Assembly: GCA_902569975.1 (NCBI GenBank) | Contig: CACFWD010000001.1 | Span: 93,961-157,960 of the forward strand | Reading direction: 5' to 3' | Source of the DNA: an uncultured Pelagibacteraceae bacterium | GTDB lineage: Bacteria; Pseudomonadota; Alphaproteobacteria; Pelagibacterales; Pelagibacteraceae | DNA: 64,000 bases | Shown here: positions 14,994 through 25,268 of the stretch, piece by piece | Position numbering within the stretch: the first letter of the stretch is position 1 | Layout: each line of letters starts with the position of its first letter | Position numbers and translations under genes: made by a program | The notes under the pieces: model-generated | The model's input: the letters and a program-made list of their open reading frames with translations, nothing else | The model's database searches: none | What the model was told of the DNA's origin: nothing

Positions 14994-16613
14994 TTACATA
15001 TTTCCATATTTTGGGCCACCTCCACCCTCTGGTGTTATCCAAATAATATTTTGGGAAGGCTCTTTAATATCACATGTTTTACAGTGAATACAATTTTGAG
15101 AATTAATGACAAATTTATTTTGATTATTTTCCTTTTGGACCTCATAAACTCCAGCTGGACAATATCTCTGAGCAGGCTCATCATATTTTTCTAGCGTATA
15201 ATTAATTGGTAAATTAGGATCTTTTAGTTTCAAATGAACAGGTTGATTGTCTGCGTGATTAGTGCCAGTTAAGTATACAGAGCTTGTTTTGTCAAAAGTT
15301 AAGACGTTGTCGTATTTTGGATATTCTATTTTTGGCATTTGATTAGCAGGTTTTAATGTTTCATGATCGGCATGCTTATGTTTCAGAGTAAATGGAAGTC
15401 TTCCTCTGAATAATATTTGATCTATTCCTGTAAATATAATTCCTAAAATTAATCCCCAGCTAAAACTTGGTTTAACATTTCTTGCCTTATATAACTCTTT
15501 ATATAACCAACTCTCTTTAAAAATTTTTTCATAAACAGATAAATTATCTCCTTTTTTAAAGTGATAATTAATTGTTTCCGCAGCAATTATTCCACTTTTC
15601 ATTGCGGTGTGAGAACCTTTAATCTTTGGCATATTTAAAGTTCCAGCATCACAACCAATTAATAAAGCACCAGGCATGTACATTTTTGGTAAACTTTGAA
15701 ATCCACCTTCTATTAGTGCTCTAGCTCCATATGAAATTCTTTTTCCACCTTCTATAATTTTTTTAATTGCTGGATGTGTTTTAAACCTCTGGAATTCATC
15801 ATATGGAGATAAATGTGGATTTTTATAATCTAGACCAATTACGTATCCTAAAAAAACTTGTTTATTTTCCGCATGATACATAAAACTTCCTCCATAAGTA
15901 TTATTATCCAATGGCCATCCAGCGGTGTGCATTACTAAACCCTCCTCATGATTTTTATCATCTATTTCCCAAATTTCTTTAAATCCTATTCCATATTGTT
16001 GAGGGTCTTTACCTTTGTCTAATTCAAATTTTTTAATAAGTTGTTTTCCCAAATGACCTCTACAACCTTCAGCAAAAACTGTTACTTTTCCTAAAAGCTC
16101 AATTCCTGGTTCAAAACTATCCTTTTTATTTCCATCTTTATCTATTCCCATATCTTGAGTGATTACACCTTTAACAGATCCATCTTCATTATATAAAATT
16201 TCACTTGCCGGAAAACCTGGAAAGATTTCAACACCTAAAGTTTCAGCCTGTTCAGCAAGCCATCTACATAAATTTGCTAAACTTATAATATAATTTTTAT
16301 GATTTTGTTGTACTGATGGAAGAAGCCATGTAGGCCAACTTAATGATTTTGTTTTTCCTAAAAATAAAAATTTTTCTTTTGTTACTTTTGTTTTAATTGG
16401 TGAATTTAATTCTCTCCAATTAGGTATTAATTCGTCTAATGCACGTGTTTCAAAAACATTTCCACTTAAAATATGGGCTCCAATTTCTGAAGCTTTTTCT
16501 AACAAACAAACATTCAAACTTGAGTCTAATTGTTTTAACTTTATTGCTGTGGATAAACCAGATGGACCTCCACCTATGATAACAACATCATATTCCATTG
16601 ACTCTCTAGACAT
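14994..16613 (-). CDS. Electron-transfer flavoprotein:ubiquinone oxidoreductase
   Basis: A 539-residue membrane-associated flavo-iron-sulfur protein that passes electrons from ETF to ubiquinone. An N-terminal FAD motif (YDVVIIGGGPSGLSTAIKL) and C-terminal 4Fe-4S ligands in RYCPAGVYEV and NCIHCKTCDIKEPSQNI are clear; the protein closes with PEGGGGPKYGNM as in the human and bacterial enzymes. Length is normal. It is the last gene of the DMGDH-etfB-etfA-ETFQO run, 23 nt after etfA. Confidence 0.95.
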   Translation of the reverse strand: MSRESMEYDVVIIGGGPSGLSTAIKLKQLDSSLNVCLLEKASEIGAHILSGNVFETRALDELIPNWRELNSPIKTKVTKEKFLFLGKTKSLSWPTWLLPSVQQNHKNYIISLANLCRWLAEQAETLGVEIFPGFPASEILYNEDGSVKGVITQDMGIDKDGNKKDSFEPGIELLGKVTVFAEGCRGHLGKQLIKKFELDKGKDPQQYGIGFKEIWEIDDKNHEEGLVMHTAGWPLDNNTYGGSFMYHAENKQVFLGYVIGLDYKNPHLSPYDEFQRFKTHPAIKKIIEGGKRISYGARALIEGGFQSLPKMYMPGALLIGCDAGTLNMPKIKGSHTAMKSGIIAAETINYHFKKGDNLSVYEKIFKESWLYKELYKARNVKPSFSWGLILGIIFTGIDQILFRGRLPFTLKHKHADHETLKPANQMPKIEYPKYDNVLTFDKTSSVYLTGTNHADNQPVHLKLKDPNLPINYTLEKYDEPAQRYCPAGVYEVQKENNQNKFVINSQNCIHCKTCDIKEPSQNIIWITPEGGGGPKYGNM

Positions 16614-16636
16614 AAACTAGTTTTTAACTGTAAGTA

Positions 16637-17590
16637 TTATTTTTGTATAGTGTTTAATTTGTTCAATTCTTCCATGAACTGAGGTATAGCCTCAAATAAG
16701 TCTGCCTCTAGACCGTAGTCTGCGACACTAAAAATGGGTGCTTCTCCATCTTTGTTAATTGCAACTATCACTTTACTTTCTTTCATTCCTGCTAAATGCT
16801 GAATTGCACCCGAAATTCCTATAGCGATATATAAATCTGGCACTACTACTTTTCCTGTTTGACCAACTTGATGATCATTGCTTATATATCCAGCATCTAC
16901 TGCAGCTCTTGATGCTCCGATTGCTGCTCCAAGCTTATCAGCGATTTCAGTAATTAATTTAAAATTGTCTCCACTTTGCATTCCTCTTCCACCTGACACA
17001 ACAATTCTTGCTGTTCCAAGTTCTGGTCTGTCAGATTTAATTTCTTCCCTTTTAACAAATTTTGTATTTGAAAATTCTTCACTCGCTTCTACTTTTTCAA
17101 TTGAAGCTGATCCCCCAGTACTTTCACATGGATCGAAGGAAGTTGGTCTTATAGTTACACATTTTTTATTGTCATTACTTTTAATTGTTGCAAAGGCATT
17201 TCCAGCATAAATTGGTCTTAAAAAAGTATCTGGTGATATTACCTTAATAATATCACTTACCTGAGAAGTATCAAGATAAGCGGCAATCCGTGGCATTAAA
17301 TTTTTTCCAAATGTATTTGCTGAACAAATAATATGAGAATAATTCTCTGCAAGTTTAACAATCACTGGAGCAAAATTTTCTGCTGTGAAGTTTTCATAGT
17401 GAGCTGCCTCTACACTCAGTACTTTTTTAACTACTGAGAGTCCAGATAATTGTTTTGCAGCTTCTGCAGTGTTTTGACCAATAATTACGGCATGAACATC
17501 AGAATCAATTTGAGATGCAGCTGCAGCTGCATTAAGAGTAAATGGTCTTAACTCTTTATTATTATGCTCTGCTATAAGTAAAACTGCCAT
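16637..17590 (-). CDS. etfA: Electron transfer flavoprotein alpha subunit
   Basis: A 317-residue ETF alpha subunit. The C-terminal FAD domain contains VSGGRGMQSGDNF, GASRAAVDAGYI, QVGQTGKVV and AIGISGAIQHLAGM, the defining FAD contacts. With EtfB it forms the heterodimer that accepts electrons from dehydrogenases such as the flavoprotein encoded just upstream. It overlaps etfB by one base. Confidence 0.96.
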   Translation of the reverse strand: MAVLLIAEHNNKELRPFTLNAAAAASQIDSDVHAVIIGQNTAEAAKQLSGLSVVKKVLSVEAAHYENFTAENFAPVIVKLAENYSHIICSANTFGKNLMPRIAAYLDTSQVSDIIKVISPDTFLRPIYAGNAFATIKSNDNKKCVTIRPTSFDPCESTGGSASIEKVEASEEFSNTKFVKREEIKSDRPELGTARIVVSGGRGMQSGDNFKLITEIADKLGAAIGASRAAVDAGYISNDHQVGQTGKVVVPDLYIAIGISGAIQHLAGMKESKVIVAINKDGEAPIFSVADYGLEADLFEAIPQFMEELNKLNTIQK

Positions 17591-18339
17591 TAAATTACCT
17601 TCGCCTCATTTTTTAATTTTTGAACTAATTCAGCAACATTTGCTACTTTTATACCTGCTTTTCTTTTTGGAGGCTCCTCTACTTTTAATTGTTCTATTCT
17701 TGATGATATATCTACACCTAAATCAGAGGCTAAAATCTCTTCAATAGGTTTTTTCTTGGCCTTCATTATATTTGGTAATGATGCATATCTTGGTTCATTC
17801 AACCTTAGATCACAAGTTACAATAGCTGGAACATTTATTTCAATTGTTTCAAGACCTTCATCTATTTCTCTAGTTACCTCCAATTTATTATCTTTAACAT
17901 CAATCTTTGAAGCAAATGTTGCTTGTGGCCAATTTAGTAAAGCACTCAACATTTGGCCTGTTTGATTGCAATCATCATCAATTGCTTGTTTGCCCATAAA
18001 TACTAAATCTGGTTTTTCTTTATCCACTATTTTTTGTAAAATTTTTGAAACAGCAAGTGGTTCTAGAATTCCATCAACTTTTACATGAATACCTCTATCT
18101 GCACCAACGGCTAAAGCTTTCCTAACTGTTTCTTGAGCTTTTTCTTCTCCAACGGTTATTGCAACTACTTCTGTAGCTTTGCCTGCCTCTTTTATTTTAA
18201 CAGCCTCTTCTATCGCATTGTCGTCAGGAGGATTCGTTGACATTTTAACATTGTCAGTGACTATACCAGATCCATCTTCTTTAACTCTGATTTGAACGTT
18301 GTAATCAATAACTCTTTTTACAGCTACTAAAATTTTCAT
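17590..18339 (-). CDS. etfB: Electron transfer flavoprotein beta subunit
   Basis: A 249-residue ETF beta subunit starting [22 protein letters not shown]-binding and recognition-loop blocks are present, including [19 protein letters not shown] and the [21 protein letters not shown] docking loop (here shortened to its ends). Its ATG overlaps the stop of the large flavoprotein gene by one base (TAATG), strong evidence that this ETF serves that dehydrogenase. Confidence 0.96.
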   Translation of the reverse strand: MKILVAVKRVIDYNVQIRVKEDGSGIVTDNVKMSTNPPDDNAIEEAVKIKEAGKATEVVAITVGEEKAQETVRKALAVGADRGIHVKVDGILEPLAVSKILQKIVDKEKPDLVFMGKQAIDDDCNQTGQMLSALLNWPQATFASKIDVKDNKLEVTREIDEGLETIEINVPAIVTCDLRLNEPRYASLPNIMKAKKKPIEEILASDLGVDISSRIEQLKVEEPPKRKAGIKVANVAELVQKLKNEAKVI

Positions 18340-20771
18340 TAAGCTCTCAATAAATTATTTTCTGAATCGTATGGACTTTCATCTAATACGGTAGCTTCGT
18401 ACATTTCACCTAGTATATCAACTTGTAATTTGTCGCCTACATTTGAACAATCTGGTTTAACCATTGCAAGGGCTATTGATTTATCTAGCCTAAATCCAAA
18501 TTCTCCCCCAGTTGCTCTTCCAACAACTTTTCCATCTTTAAAAATAGGATTATTTCCTAATACATCCGCATCTGTAGTATTATGAACCTCTAAAGTAACC
18601 AATTTATTATCAAAACCTTTTTCTCTCCATTTATTAAGTGCCTCTAAACCAATAAAGTTTCCTTTATTTGGGTGAACAAATCTATCTAGACCAGACTCAT
18701 ATGGTGAGTATTCGATTGATAATTCTGTACCAACTAGTTTGTAAGATTTTTCAACTCTAAGACTATTCATAGCTCTAATTCCAAAAGGCTTGATTCCTAA
18801 ATCTTTTCCCGCTTCCATTAATTTATCAAAAATATGATTTTGATATTCAATTGGATGATGCAGTTCCCAACCAAGCTCGCCCACAAAGTTTACTCTCATC
18901 GCATTTACTGGAGCATATCCAACATTTACATTTTTAGCAGTCAGCCATTTGAAATTCTCATTAGAAAAATCATCTGTTGAAACCTTTTGCATTAATTGTC
19001 TAGCTTTAGGGCCTGCTACGACTAAAACTCCTGTGCTATTTGTTAAATCTTCAAATATTACTGATCCATCATCCGGCATCCATTTTTGAATCCAGTCATG
19101 ATCTAATCGTAAATTTGCTCCAGCAGAAACTAAATAGTAACTATTCTCTGCTTCTTTCATTATTGTAAACTCTGAATGTACTCCTCCTTTAGTATTCAGA
19201 GCGTGACATAAATTAATTCTTCCAATTTTTTTAGGAAGTTTATTTGCAACTAGATAATCTAAAAATTCCTCGGCTTTAGGCCCCCTAATTCTACATTTTG
19301 CAAATGCAGTCATATCTAAAAGGCCTACATTTTCTTTTACATTTTGACACTCTTTTTTAATTGCATCGAACCATTTTGATCTTCTAAATGACCAATCATC
19401 TTTTTGTTCCATTCCATCTGTTGCAAAAAAATTTGGTCTTTCCCATCCGAACTTCTGGCCAAATACAGCACCTAAATTTTTCATTCTTTCATAACAAGGA
19501 GCTGTTCTCAATGGTCTTGCTGCTGGTCTTTCTTCATCTGGATAATGAACTATGAAGACATGACTATATGCTTCTTCATTTTTTGCTTTTAAATAGGATT
19601 TAGTTGCATAATTTCCATAACGTCTTGGTTCAACACCTAACATATCAATTGTAGGTTCACCATCAATGATCCATTCTGCTAATTGCCAACCTGCTCCACC
19701 TGCTGCTGTTATTCCAAAACTATGTCCTTCATTAATCCAAAAATTTTTAAGTCCCCACGCTGGTCCAACGATTGGATTTCCATCGGGAGTATAACATATT
19801 GCACCGTTATAAACTTTCTTTACTCCAACTTCTCCAAATGCAGGAACTCTATGAATTGCTCCTTCTATATGCGGAGCTAATCTGTCTAAGTCTTCTTGAA
19901 ATAATTCATATTCAGAATTTTTCGACGGTCCTTCCAGATAACAAGCCGGCGCACCATCTTCATAAGGACCTAATATTAATCCTCCGGCCTCTTCTCTCAT
20001 ATACCATCTACTATCACTATCTCTCAAGACACCCATTTCTGGTAATCCATCTTTTTTTCTTTTTTGAATTGCAGGGTGAGGTTCTGTGACTATGTATTGA
20101 TGCTCCACAGGAATTACTGGAACATCTAATCCTACCATTTCACCTGTTTGTCTTGCAAAATTTCCAGAACAAGAGATAACGTGTTCACACTCAATTGATC
20201 CTTTATCTGTTTCCACAACCCATCCATCTTTAGTTTGTCTCATTGATAGAACGGTTGTGTTTCTATAAATTTCAGCTCCTCTATTCCTTGCACCTGTTGC
20301 TAAAGCTTGAGTTAAATCTGCTGGTTGAATATATCCATCCTCTGGATGCTGTATTGCACCAACCAAATCATCTGTATGACACAACGGCCAAATTTCTTTT
20401 ACTTGTTCTGGTTTTAAAAATTTTACATCTACTCCAATAGTTCGGGCAACACCTGCATATTGATGATACTCATCCATTCTGTCTTTTGTACTTGCTAAAC
20501 GAATATTTGAAACAACGCTAAAGCCAACATTTTTTCCAGTTTCTTCTTCCAATGTTTTATAAAGATTAACTGCGTATTTATGTAGTTGTCCCACAGAATA
20601 ACTCATATTAAACAAAGGTAATAATCCTGCAGCATGCCAAGTAGATCCTGAAGTTAATTCTTTTCTTTCGATTAAGACAACATCTGACCAACCTTTTTTT
20701 GCCAAATGGTATAAAGCGCTAACTCCAACCACTCCACCACCAACTACTACAACTTTAGTTTTTGTTTTCAT
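18339..20771 (-). CDS. Dimethylglycine/sarcosine dehydrogenase-like flavoprotein
   Basis: An 810-residue fusion: N-terminal DAO-type FAD domain (about 1-380) with [17 protein letters not shown] and [14 protein letters not shown], whose His is the covalent FAD site in DMGDH and SDH; then a middle domain; then GcvT-type THF domain (about 430-805). The family oxidatively demethylates dimethylglycine or sarcosine, delivering formaldehyde to THF and electrons to ETF. Both etf genes follow at once. Dimethylglycine versus sarcosine cannot be decided; SAR11 cells usually carry several paralogues. Confidence 0.88.
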   Translation of the reverse strand: MKTKTKVVVVGGGVVGVSALYHLAKKGWSDVVLIERKELTSGSTWHAAGLLPLFNMSYSVGQLHKYAVNLYKTLEEETGKNVGFSVVSNIRLASTKDRMDEYHQYAGVARTIGVDVKFLKPEQVKEIWPLCHTDDLVGAIQHPEDGYIQPADLTQALATGARNRGAEIYRNTTVLSMRQTKDGWVVETDKGSIECEHVISCSGNFARQTGEMVGLDVPVIPVEHQYIVTEPHPAIQKRKKDGLPEMGVLRDSDSRWYMREEAGGLILGPYEDGAPACYLEGPSKNSEYELFQEDLDRLAPHIEGAIHRVPAFGEVGVKKVYNGAICYTPDGNPIVGPAWGLKNFWINEGHSFGITAAGGAGWQLAEWIIDGEPTIDMLGVEPRRYGNYATKSYLKAKNEEAYSHVFIVHYPDEERPAARPLRTAPCYERMKNLGAVFGQKFGWERPNFFATDGMEQKDDWSFRRSKWFDAIKKECQNVKENVGLLDMTAFAKCRIRGPKAEEFLDYLVANKLPKKIGRINLCHALNTKGGVHSEFTIMKEAENSYYLVSAGANLRLDHDWIQKWMPDDGSVIFEDLTNSTGVLVVAGPKARQLMQKVSTDDFSNENFKWLTAKNVNVGYAPVNAMRVNFVGELGWELHHPIEYQNHIFDKLMEAGKDLGIKPFGIRAMNSLRVEKSYKLVGTELSIEYSPYESGLDRFVHPNKGNFIGLEALNKWREKGFDNKLVTLEVHNTTDADVLGNNPIFKDGKVVGRATGGEFGFRLDKSIALAMVKPDCSNVGDKLQVDILGEMYEATVLDESPYDSENNLLRA

Positions 20772-20827
20772 TCAAAGATTCCTACTAAATTTTTAATAAA
20801 TACGAAACAAAATAAATATACAGATTG

Positions 20828-21301
20828 TTAAATTGAGCTCCCTAGAGAGATTGGATTTGAAACCATTGTGGTCAACCAGCAATCTTTTAACGCCCCATCC
20901 AAAGTATATTTTTCAACTTGCCAGTTGAACTTATGATAAATTTTGTTTTTATCTAAAATAATTACCTCAAATTGAGCCCATTTGTCACTACTACCGAGCT
21001 CTGTGATTGTATGTGACAGATGATTAATCATCATTTGATAAGAATCACTTTTAATCATTCTTTTAAAGTTTCCCAAAGGTCCAGTTACTTTTTTATTATT
21101 GGGATGCGCAAAATTCCAAGTCTGCTCTATGCCGCCATCTTTAAAATCTAAGTCATTATTTTGTAAACCTGTGAGTTGGATTTTAACAACCTCTGAAGGT
21201 AATATATTTTTATTCGGTGTTTTTAGATCTGCTTTAGATATTGAATTAAAAATTAATAGAATGAATAAAATGCTAAATTTTGTTTGCAGTATTTTCAACA
21301 T
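20828..21301 (-). CDS. DUF4864 domain periplasmic protein
   Basis: A 157-residue protein with an N-terminal signal peptide (about 1-24). LPSEVVKIQLTGLQNND, GIEQTWNFAHPNNKKVTGP and NHLSHTITELG match DUF4864, a family of unknown function common in proteobacteria and cyanobacteria. The start overlaps the flavodoxin-fold gene upstream by 29 nt, longer than usual, but the signal peptide begins exactly at this Met. Confidence 0.75.
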   Translation of the reverse strand: MLKILQTKFSILFILLIFNSISKADLKTPNKNILPSEVVKIQLTGLQNNDLDFKDGGIEQTWNFAHPNNKKVTGPLGNFKRMIKSDSYQMMINHLSHTITELGSSDKWAQFEVIILDKNKIYHKFNWQVEKYTLDGALKDCWLTTMVSNPISLGSSI

Positions 21302-21842
21302 CTTTTAAAAATTTTTTTCTTTTTTTATCCTCAACAAATGGTACAGCAAAGTAACGTCTGTATATAACATCCGTGATGCCGCATATATTAAATACCCCTC
21401 TTCTTAATCTTTTTGTTGGCATATTAAGAAAAAAGGTTCTCACTGCAAATTGAGGTGATCCATATGTGCAAAATACAACTGCTTTTTTTCCTTTTAAGTT
21501 TCCAATTGGATAACCATAATTTCCAAAAAGTTTTTTAAATTTAAATGCCCAAGGAGGTGCTAAAACTTTATCAATCCAGCCCTCTACAATTGCTGGCATT
21601 CTAAAATTCCAAATTGGTGCAATGATGACTATTGCATCTGAGTTATCTATTCTTTTTCTATGATCCAATACTTTTTCATCAGGTTGTTCTCCTGAAAATA
21701 CTGGGTCAAATTTTTCTTTATATAAATCAATTAAATCAACTGAATGACCTTTTTTTTCTACGCTTTTTATAAAAGTATCTCGAATTGCAGCATTGAATGA
21801 ATTTTCATCATAATGTCCATAAATAATAAAAATTTTTTTCAT
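21273..21842 (-). CDS. Flavodoxin-fold NAD(P)H:quinone oxidoreductase
   Basis: A 189-residue flavoprotein of the DT-diaphorase/KefF fold. KIFIIYGHYDENSFNAAI binds the FMN phosphate, IIAPIWNFRMPAIVEGWIDKVL is the family signature, and FCTYGSP is the third flavin loop. It probably reduces quinones by two electrons. Its end overlaps the DUF4864 gene by 29 nt. Confidence 0.85.
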   Translation of the reverse strand: MKKIFIIYGHYDENSFNAAIRDTFIKSVEKKGHSVDLIDLYKEKFDPVFSGEQPDEKVLDHRKRIDNSDAIVIIAPIWNFRMPAIVEGWIDKVLAPPWAFKFKKLFGNYGYPIGNLKGKKAVVFCTYGSPQFAVRTFFLNMPTKRLRRGVFNICGITDVIYRRYFAVPFVEDKKRKKFLKDVENTANKI

Positions 21843-21872
21843 AAATTTATTTAATTAAAAGATATATAGGTA

Positions 21873-23483
21873 TTATTCTGAAGTTTTGTACTTACTATTA
21901 TTAATAATAAATACAAAAATAATAGGTAAAACTAATGTTAATACTGTTACAACAATTAATAAAATTCCAAGTTCAGAATAATCAGCTGTAGTTTGTATTT
22001 CGCCAGAAACTTTATCTCTTACCTCTCTTGTCACTGTGAAAATTTGATTTAAGTATTTTGTGCCCAATGCGCTTGCAGATAAAGCAAGATTAGTGAATGA
22101 GGCAAAAACTGCAAAGAAAGTTGCTTTTAAATGAGCAGGAGCATTTTTTGCTATCCAAGCAAGCAAAGGTATCATAGACACTTGTCCCAATGGAGATTCT
22201 AATGCTGTATTAATTAGTGCAATAAACTTTGCATCAACCACCCCACCTGTTAACGAAGCTGTCCAATCATGAAAACCATAATACATTCCAACACTAGGTA
22301 AAAATAAAATTGCACCAACAATACTTAAAACAACAATTATTTTAGCTATTGAATTATTTGCCATAAAAGGTCTTAACAAAACTATACCAGCCAATGTTAA
22401 AATTGATGCGAGCAATGATAAAATTGAAAAAAACTGCTCGTTAAATCCAAGCACATCAATCTCAAACCATGTAAGTCCAGGCCCAGGACCTGGCATAGCT
22501 CTAAATATAAAAATAATTACAGCTGTACCTACAATTGTAAGTCTTAACTCCTCAGGCAACTCTTTAATAAGTTTAAACATCAAAAATAAAATAATTACAA
22601 CTGACCCTAAAAAAACGATTTCTTGGGCAAACGGAACATTAAAAGAGCCAACAGATAAAGTGAAGATAACGAAAATTAAACTGCCTACTAAAATCCACCA
22701 ATTTACTTTCGTTTTTTCATTTCCTCTTTCTTCTTTAAAATCTAAACCTTGAAATTGTAAATTTCTTATCTGTTTATTTCTCAAATAATTAGCAAAAATC
22801 ACTCCCAAAATTGAAACTAAAGGGATAACAAGGGCATAAATATAAATTGAACCATATAAATTTATTTTGCCAGCCTGTTCTAAGCTTTCAATATCTCTAA
22901 ATAAAATTACATTAATTAATGCAACAAGTACTGTACCACCAATAATAGCAAACCTTCCTAGAGTTTGCATTGTCGTATGCATTATTTTTATTTGATCTTT
23001 GGAATAATCATTTCCTGACTCATCAATTAAAGGAACAGCTTCTACCGTCATTGCATCTGCAACTACATCTTGAACTACATAACCAACTGGAGCTAAAATC
23101 ACACTAATAACGAACCAAGTTTCTACTGAAAAAATTTTAGCCATGTCTTCAGTATGAATAATAAGCCCATACATAATTAATAAACTAAGAGCAATTAATG
23201 ATGCTCCAAAGTAAACCATATAATTTTTTCGTTCCCAAATAAGATCAACTAAATGACCTAACGGCATTTTTAACGCCCAAGGAATTCCTGCCCAAAAACC
23301 TAATCCTGCAAGAAAAGCTGCCGATAAATTTAAATAATCTTTAACAAAAAATGTTCCAACAATTCCAGTTAATCCAGAAATTCCAGCAGCCATATAAACC
23401 ATTAATGGGGGTAAATAAGTCCATTTAAATTGGCGGCCCAAATCTAAAAAAGTATTATCTAAAAATTTGATTATTTTATTCAT
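21873..23483 (-). CDS. BT1/folate-biopterin transporter-like MFS protein
   Basis: A 536-residue protein with about 12 membrane helices. WALKMPLGHLVDLIWERKNYMV and VGYVVQDVVADAMTVE match the loops of the BT1 / folate-biopterin transporter family (compare the DVVADA motif). Function as a pterin or folate carrier is inference from family; with folE encoded 8 kb away and a THF-heavy metabolism it would fit. It directly abuts the CoA-binding protein gene. Confidence 0.65.
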   Translation of the reverse strand: MNKIIKFLDNTFLDLGRQFKWTYLPPLMVYMAAGISGLTGIVGTFFVKDYLNLSAAFLAGLGFWAGIPWALKMPLGHLVDLIWERKNYMVYFGASLIALSLLIMYGLIIHTEDMAKIFSVETWFVISVILAPVGYVVQDVVADAMTVEAVPLIDESGNDYSKDQIKIMHTTMQTLGRFAIIGGTVLVALINVILFRDIESLEQAGKINLYGSIYIYALVIPLVSILGVIFANYLRNKQIRNLQFQGLDFKEERGNEKTKVNWWILVGSLIFVIFTLSVGSFNVPFAQEIVFLGSVVIILFLMFKLIKELPEELRLTIVGTAVIIFIFRAMPGPGPGLTWFEIDVLGFNEQFFSILSLLASILTLAGIVLLRPFMANNSIAKIIVVLSIVGAILFLPSVGMYYGFHDWTASLTGGVVDAKFIALINTALESPLGQVSMIPLLAWIAKNAPAHLKATFFAVFASFTNLALSASALGTKYLNQIFTVTREVRDKVSGEIQTTADYSELGILLIVVTVLTLVLPIIFVFIINNSKYKTSE

Positions 23484-23918
23484 TTAGTCACTTAGAACTG
23501 GGAAGGCTTGTCTGATTTTTAAAAAATGTTTCTGATATTCCATTTTAGTACACTTGTTTTCAATATACTCCATTTTATTATCCTCAATTAATTTTTTTGC
23601 ATTTTCATCACGAATACCTAATTGGAGCCAGAGAACTTTTGCACCAATTTTCACTGTGTCTTTTGCAATTCCATACACCTCCTTAGATGGTCTAAATACA
23701 TCAACTATATCTACAGATTCATTAATATCTGTAATTTTTGCATAAACCTTCTCACCCAGAATTGTTTCTCCTTCTGCAGAAGGATTTACAGGATAAATTT
23801 TAAATCCATAATCCTGCATATACTTCATAACTATAGTTGATGTTTTTTTAGGATCTTTACTAACACCGACCATAGCAATAGATTTGAATTTTGAGAGAAT
23901 CTCTTTAATTTCACTCAT
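23484..23918 (-). CDS. CoA-binding domain protein (YccU type)
   Basis: A 144-residue single Rossmann CoA-binding domain. IAMVGVSKDPKKTS, IYPVNPSAEGETILGEKVY and VDIVDVFRPSKEV with VLWLQLGIRDE follow the YccU/succinyl-CoA-synthetase-like family. Precise role is unknown. The next gene downstream follows without a gap. Confidence 0.88.
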   Translation of the reverse strand: MSEIKEILSKFKSIAMVGVSKDPKKTSTIVMKYMQDYGFKIYPVNPSAEGETILGEKVYAKITDINESVDIVDVFRPSKEVYGIAKDTVKIGAKVLWLQLGIRDENAKKLIEDNKMEYIENKCTKMEYQKHFLKIRQAFPVLSD

Positions 23919-23923
23919 ATTGA

Positions 23924-24115
23924 TTATTTATTTTTTGTTAAAATTTTTTCTTTACAGAATTTTTTAGCTTCTTCAATGGTCATTGGTTTTTCCAATTTTT
24001 GACTGCCTGCAACACAAGCATCTATAGCTCTTTTAAAGTTATGATCTCTAAAGTTTAAAACTACATAAAGTCCAACAAAAACAAAAATTATAATTAAGAT
24101 ATTCTTAATTTTCAT
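23924..24115 (-). CDS. Small membrane-anchored hypothetical protein (63 residues)
   Basis: One N-terminal hydrophobic helix (about 4-22), then a 40-residue soluble tail with two cysteines (DACVAGSQ and KKFCKEK). No family is recognised. It overlaps the enoyl-CoA hydratase gene by 4 nt and precedes the CoA-binding gene by 5 nt, so it is likely expressed with both. Confidence 0.6.
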   Translation of the reverse strand: MKIKNILIIIFVFVGLYVVLNFRDHNFKRAIDACVAGSQKLEKPMTIEEAKKFCKEKILTKNK

Positions 24116-24885
24116 TTATTTTTCCATTTTGGTTTTCTTTTTTCTAAAAATGCAGAAATTCCCTCTTTTGCATCCATTGCCATCATATTGAGTGTCATCA
24201 TCTTGCTGGTATAAGCGTATGCTTTTCTTAACGGCATTTCTAATTGTTTGTAAAAAGTTTGTTTACCAATTTTAATTGTGAGATTGGATTTTGATGCTAT
24301 TTTTTTTGCTACTTTAATAACTTCATTATTTAATTTAGACTTTGAAAAGCAATCATTAATTAATCCAATTTCTTTTGCATAGCTTGCTTTGATTGGTTCT
24401 CCTGTTAACAACATTTTCATCATAGTTTTTCTATTTATTTTTCTACTAACGGCAACCATCGGTGTACTACAAAATAATCCAATATTTACTCCTGGAGTAG
24501 CAAACAAAGCATCTTTTGTACTATATGCCAAATCACAACTTGCAACTAATTGACATCCAGCTGCGTATGCTGCTCCATGAACTTTAGCTATAACTGGTTT
24601 TTTTCCTTCAACAATTTGAAGCATTAATTTTGAACATAAATTAAATAGCTTTTGATATTTTTCTCTTACTTTTAAATTTTTTACTTCTTTAAGATTATGT
24701 CCAGCACTAAAACCTTTGCCAGATCCTTCAAGAATAATTACCTTTGTTTTTTTGTCTTTATCAAGTTTTTTAAATACTTTGATTAAATCTTTTAAATTTT
24801 TAAATGATAATGAGTTATATGTTTTGGGCTCATTGATTATGATAGTAGATATTCCGCTAGATAAATTTTTAACTTTTATATTCAT
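24112..24885 (-). CDS. Enoyl-CoA hydratase/isomerase family protein
   Basis: A 257-residue crotonase. EGSGKGFSAGHNLKEV forms the first oxyanion-hole strand and AAYAAGCQLVASCDLAYS the second, with the CoA-binding loop between. The usual second catalytic Glu position is not clearly occupied, as in ECHDC3-like members, so hydratase activity is uncertain. It lies 8 nt downstream of the nucleotidyltransferase gene. Confidence 0.85.
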   Translation of the reverse strand: MNIKVKNLSSGISTIIINEPKTYNSLSFKNLKDLIKVFKKLDKDKKTKVIILEGSGKGFSAGHNLKEVKNLKVREKYQKLFNLCSKLMLQIVEGKKPVIAKVHGAAYAAGCQLVASCDLAYSTKDALFATPGVNIGLFCSTPMVAVSRKINRKTMMKMLLTGEPIKASYAKEIGLINDCFSKSKLNNEVIKVAKKIASKSNLTIKIGKQTFYKQLEMPLRKAYAYTSKMMTLNMMAMDAKEGISAFLEKRKPKWKNK

Positions 24886-24893
24886 TAAAAATT

Positions 24894-25268
24894 CTATTTT
24901 AGCTTTCCTTCTTCTCTCATCTTAGCTCTAATTTTAGTAGCTGAAATTTTCTGTATTTCTTCAGGTAATTCAATCTCCTCAATTTTATATCCAACACCTC
25001 TGCCATAACAAATATTGGTAATATTAGGCACTAACATTATTTTAAATCTTCCCTCGAATTCTGGACTTAATCTGTCCTCTATATTTTTTTTAACTGTTTC
25101 AAAATTAAAAGGATTATCATCTACACCTTGAACATCTCTTATTTGAATACAAACTTGACCTGTTTTTTTAATTATTTCTTTAAATAAAGTATAATGACCA
25201 TCATGAAATGGTTGCCATCTTCCTAACATTTGTGCTGTTGGTTTTTTATTGTCCCATTCGTAAGCCAT
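24894..25268 (-). CDS. Nucleotidyltransferase of the NadM/cytidylyltransferase type
   Basis: A 124-residue HxGH-superfamily nucleotidyltransferase. LGRWQPFHDGHYTLF carries the HxGH motif, and ISATKIRAKMREEG is the C-terminal ISSTxIR-type motif. Both match adenylyl- or cytidylyltransferases such as NadM. The protein is shorter than NadM (about 170), so substrate is open. It shares one base with the P-loop kinase upstream, suggesting sequential phosphorylation and nucleotidyl transfer. Confidence 0.75.
   Translation of the reverse strand: MAYEWDNKKPTAQMLGRWQPFHDGHYTLFKEIIKKTGQVCIQIRDVQGVDDNPFNFETVKKNIEDRLSPEFEGRFKIMLVPNITNICYGRGVGYKIEEIELPEEIQKISATKIRAKMREEGKLK

Noticed and set aside
19683..20440. 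Plus-strand ORFs of 65-105 codons opposite the large flavoprotein gene
   Set aside because: Leu/Tyr-rich shadow frames with no family features, fully inside a clear conserved gene.
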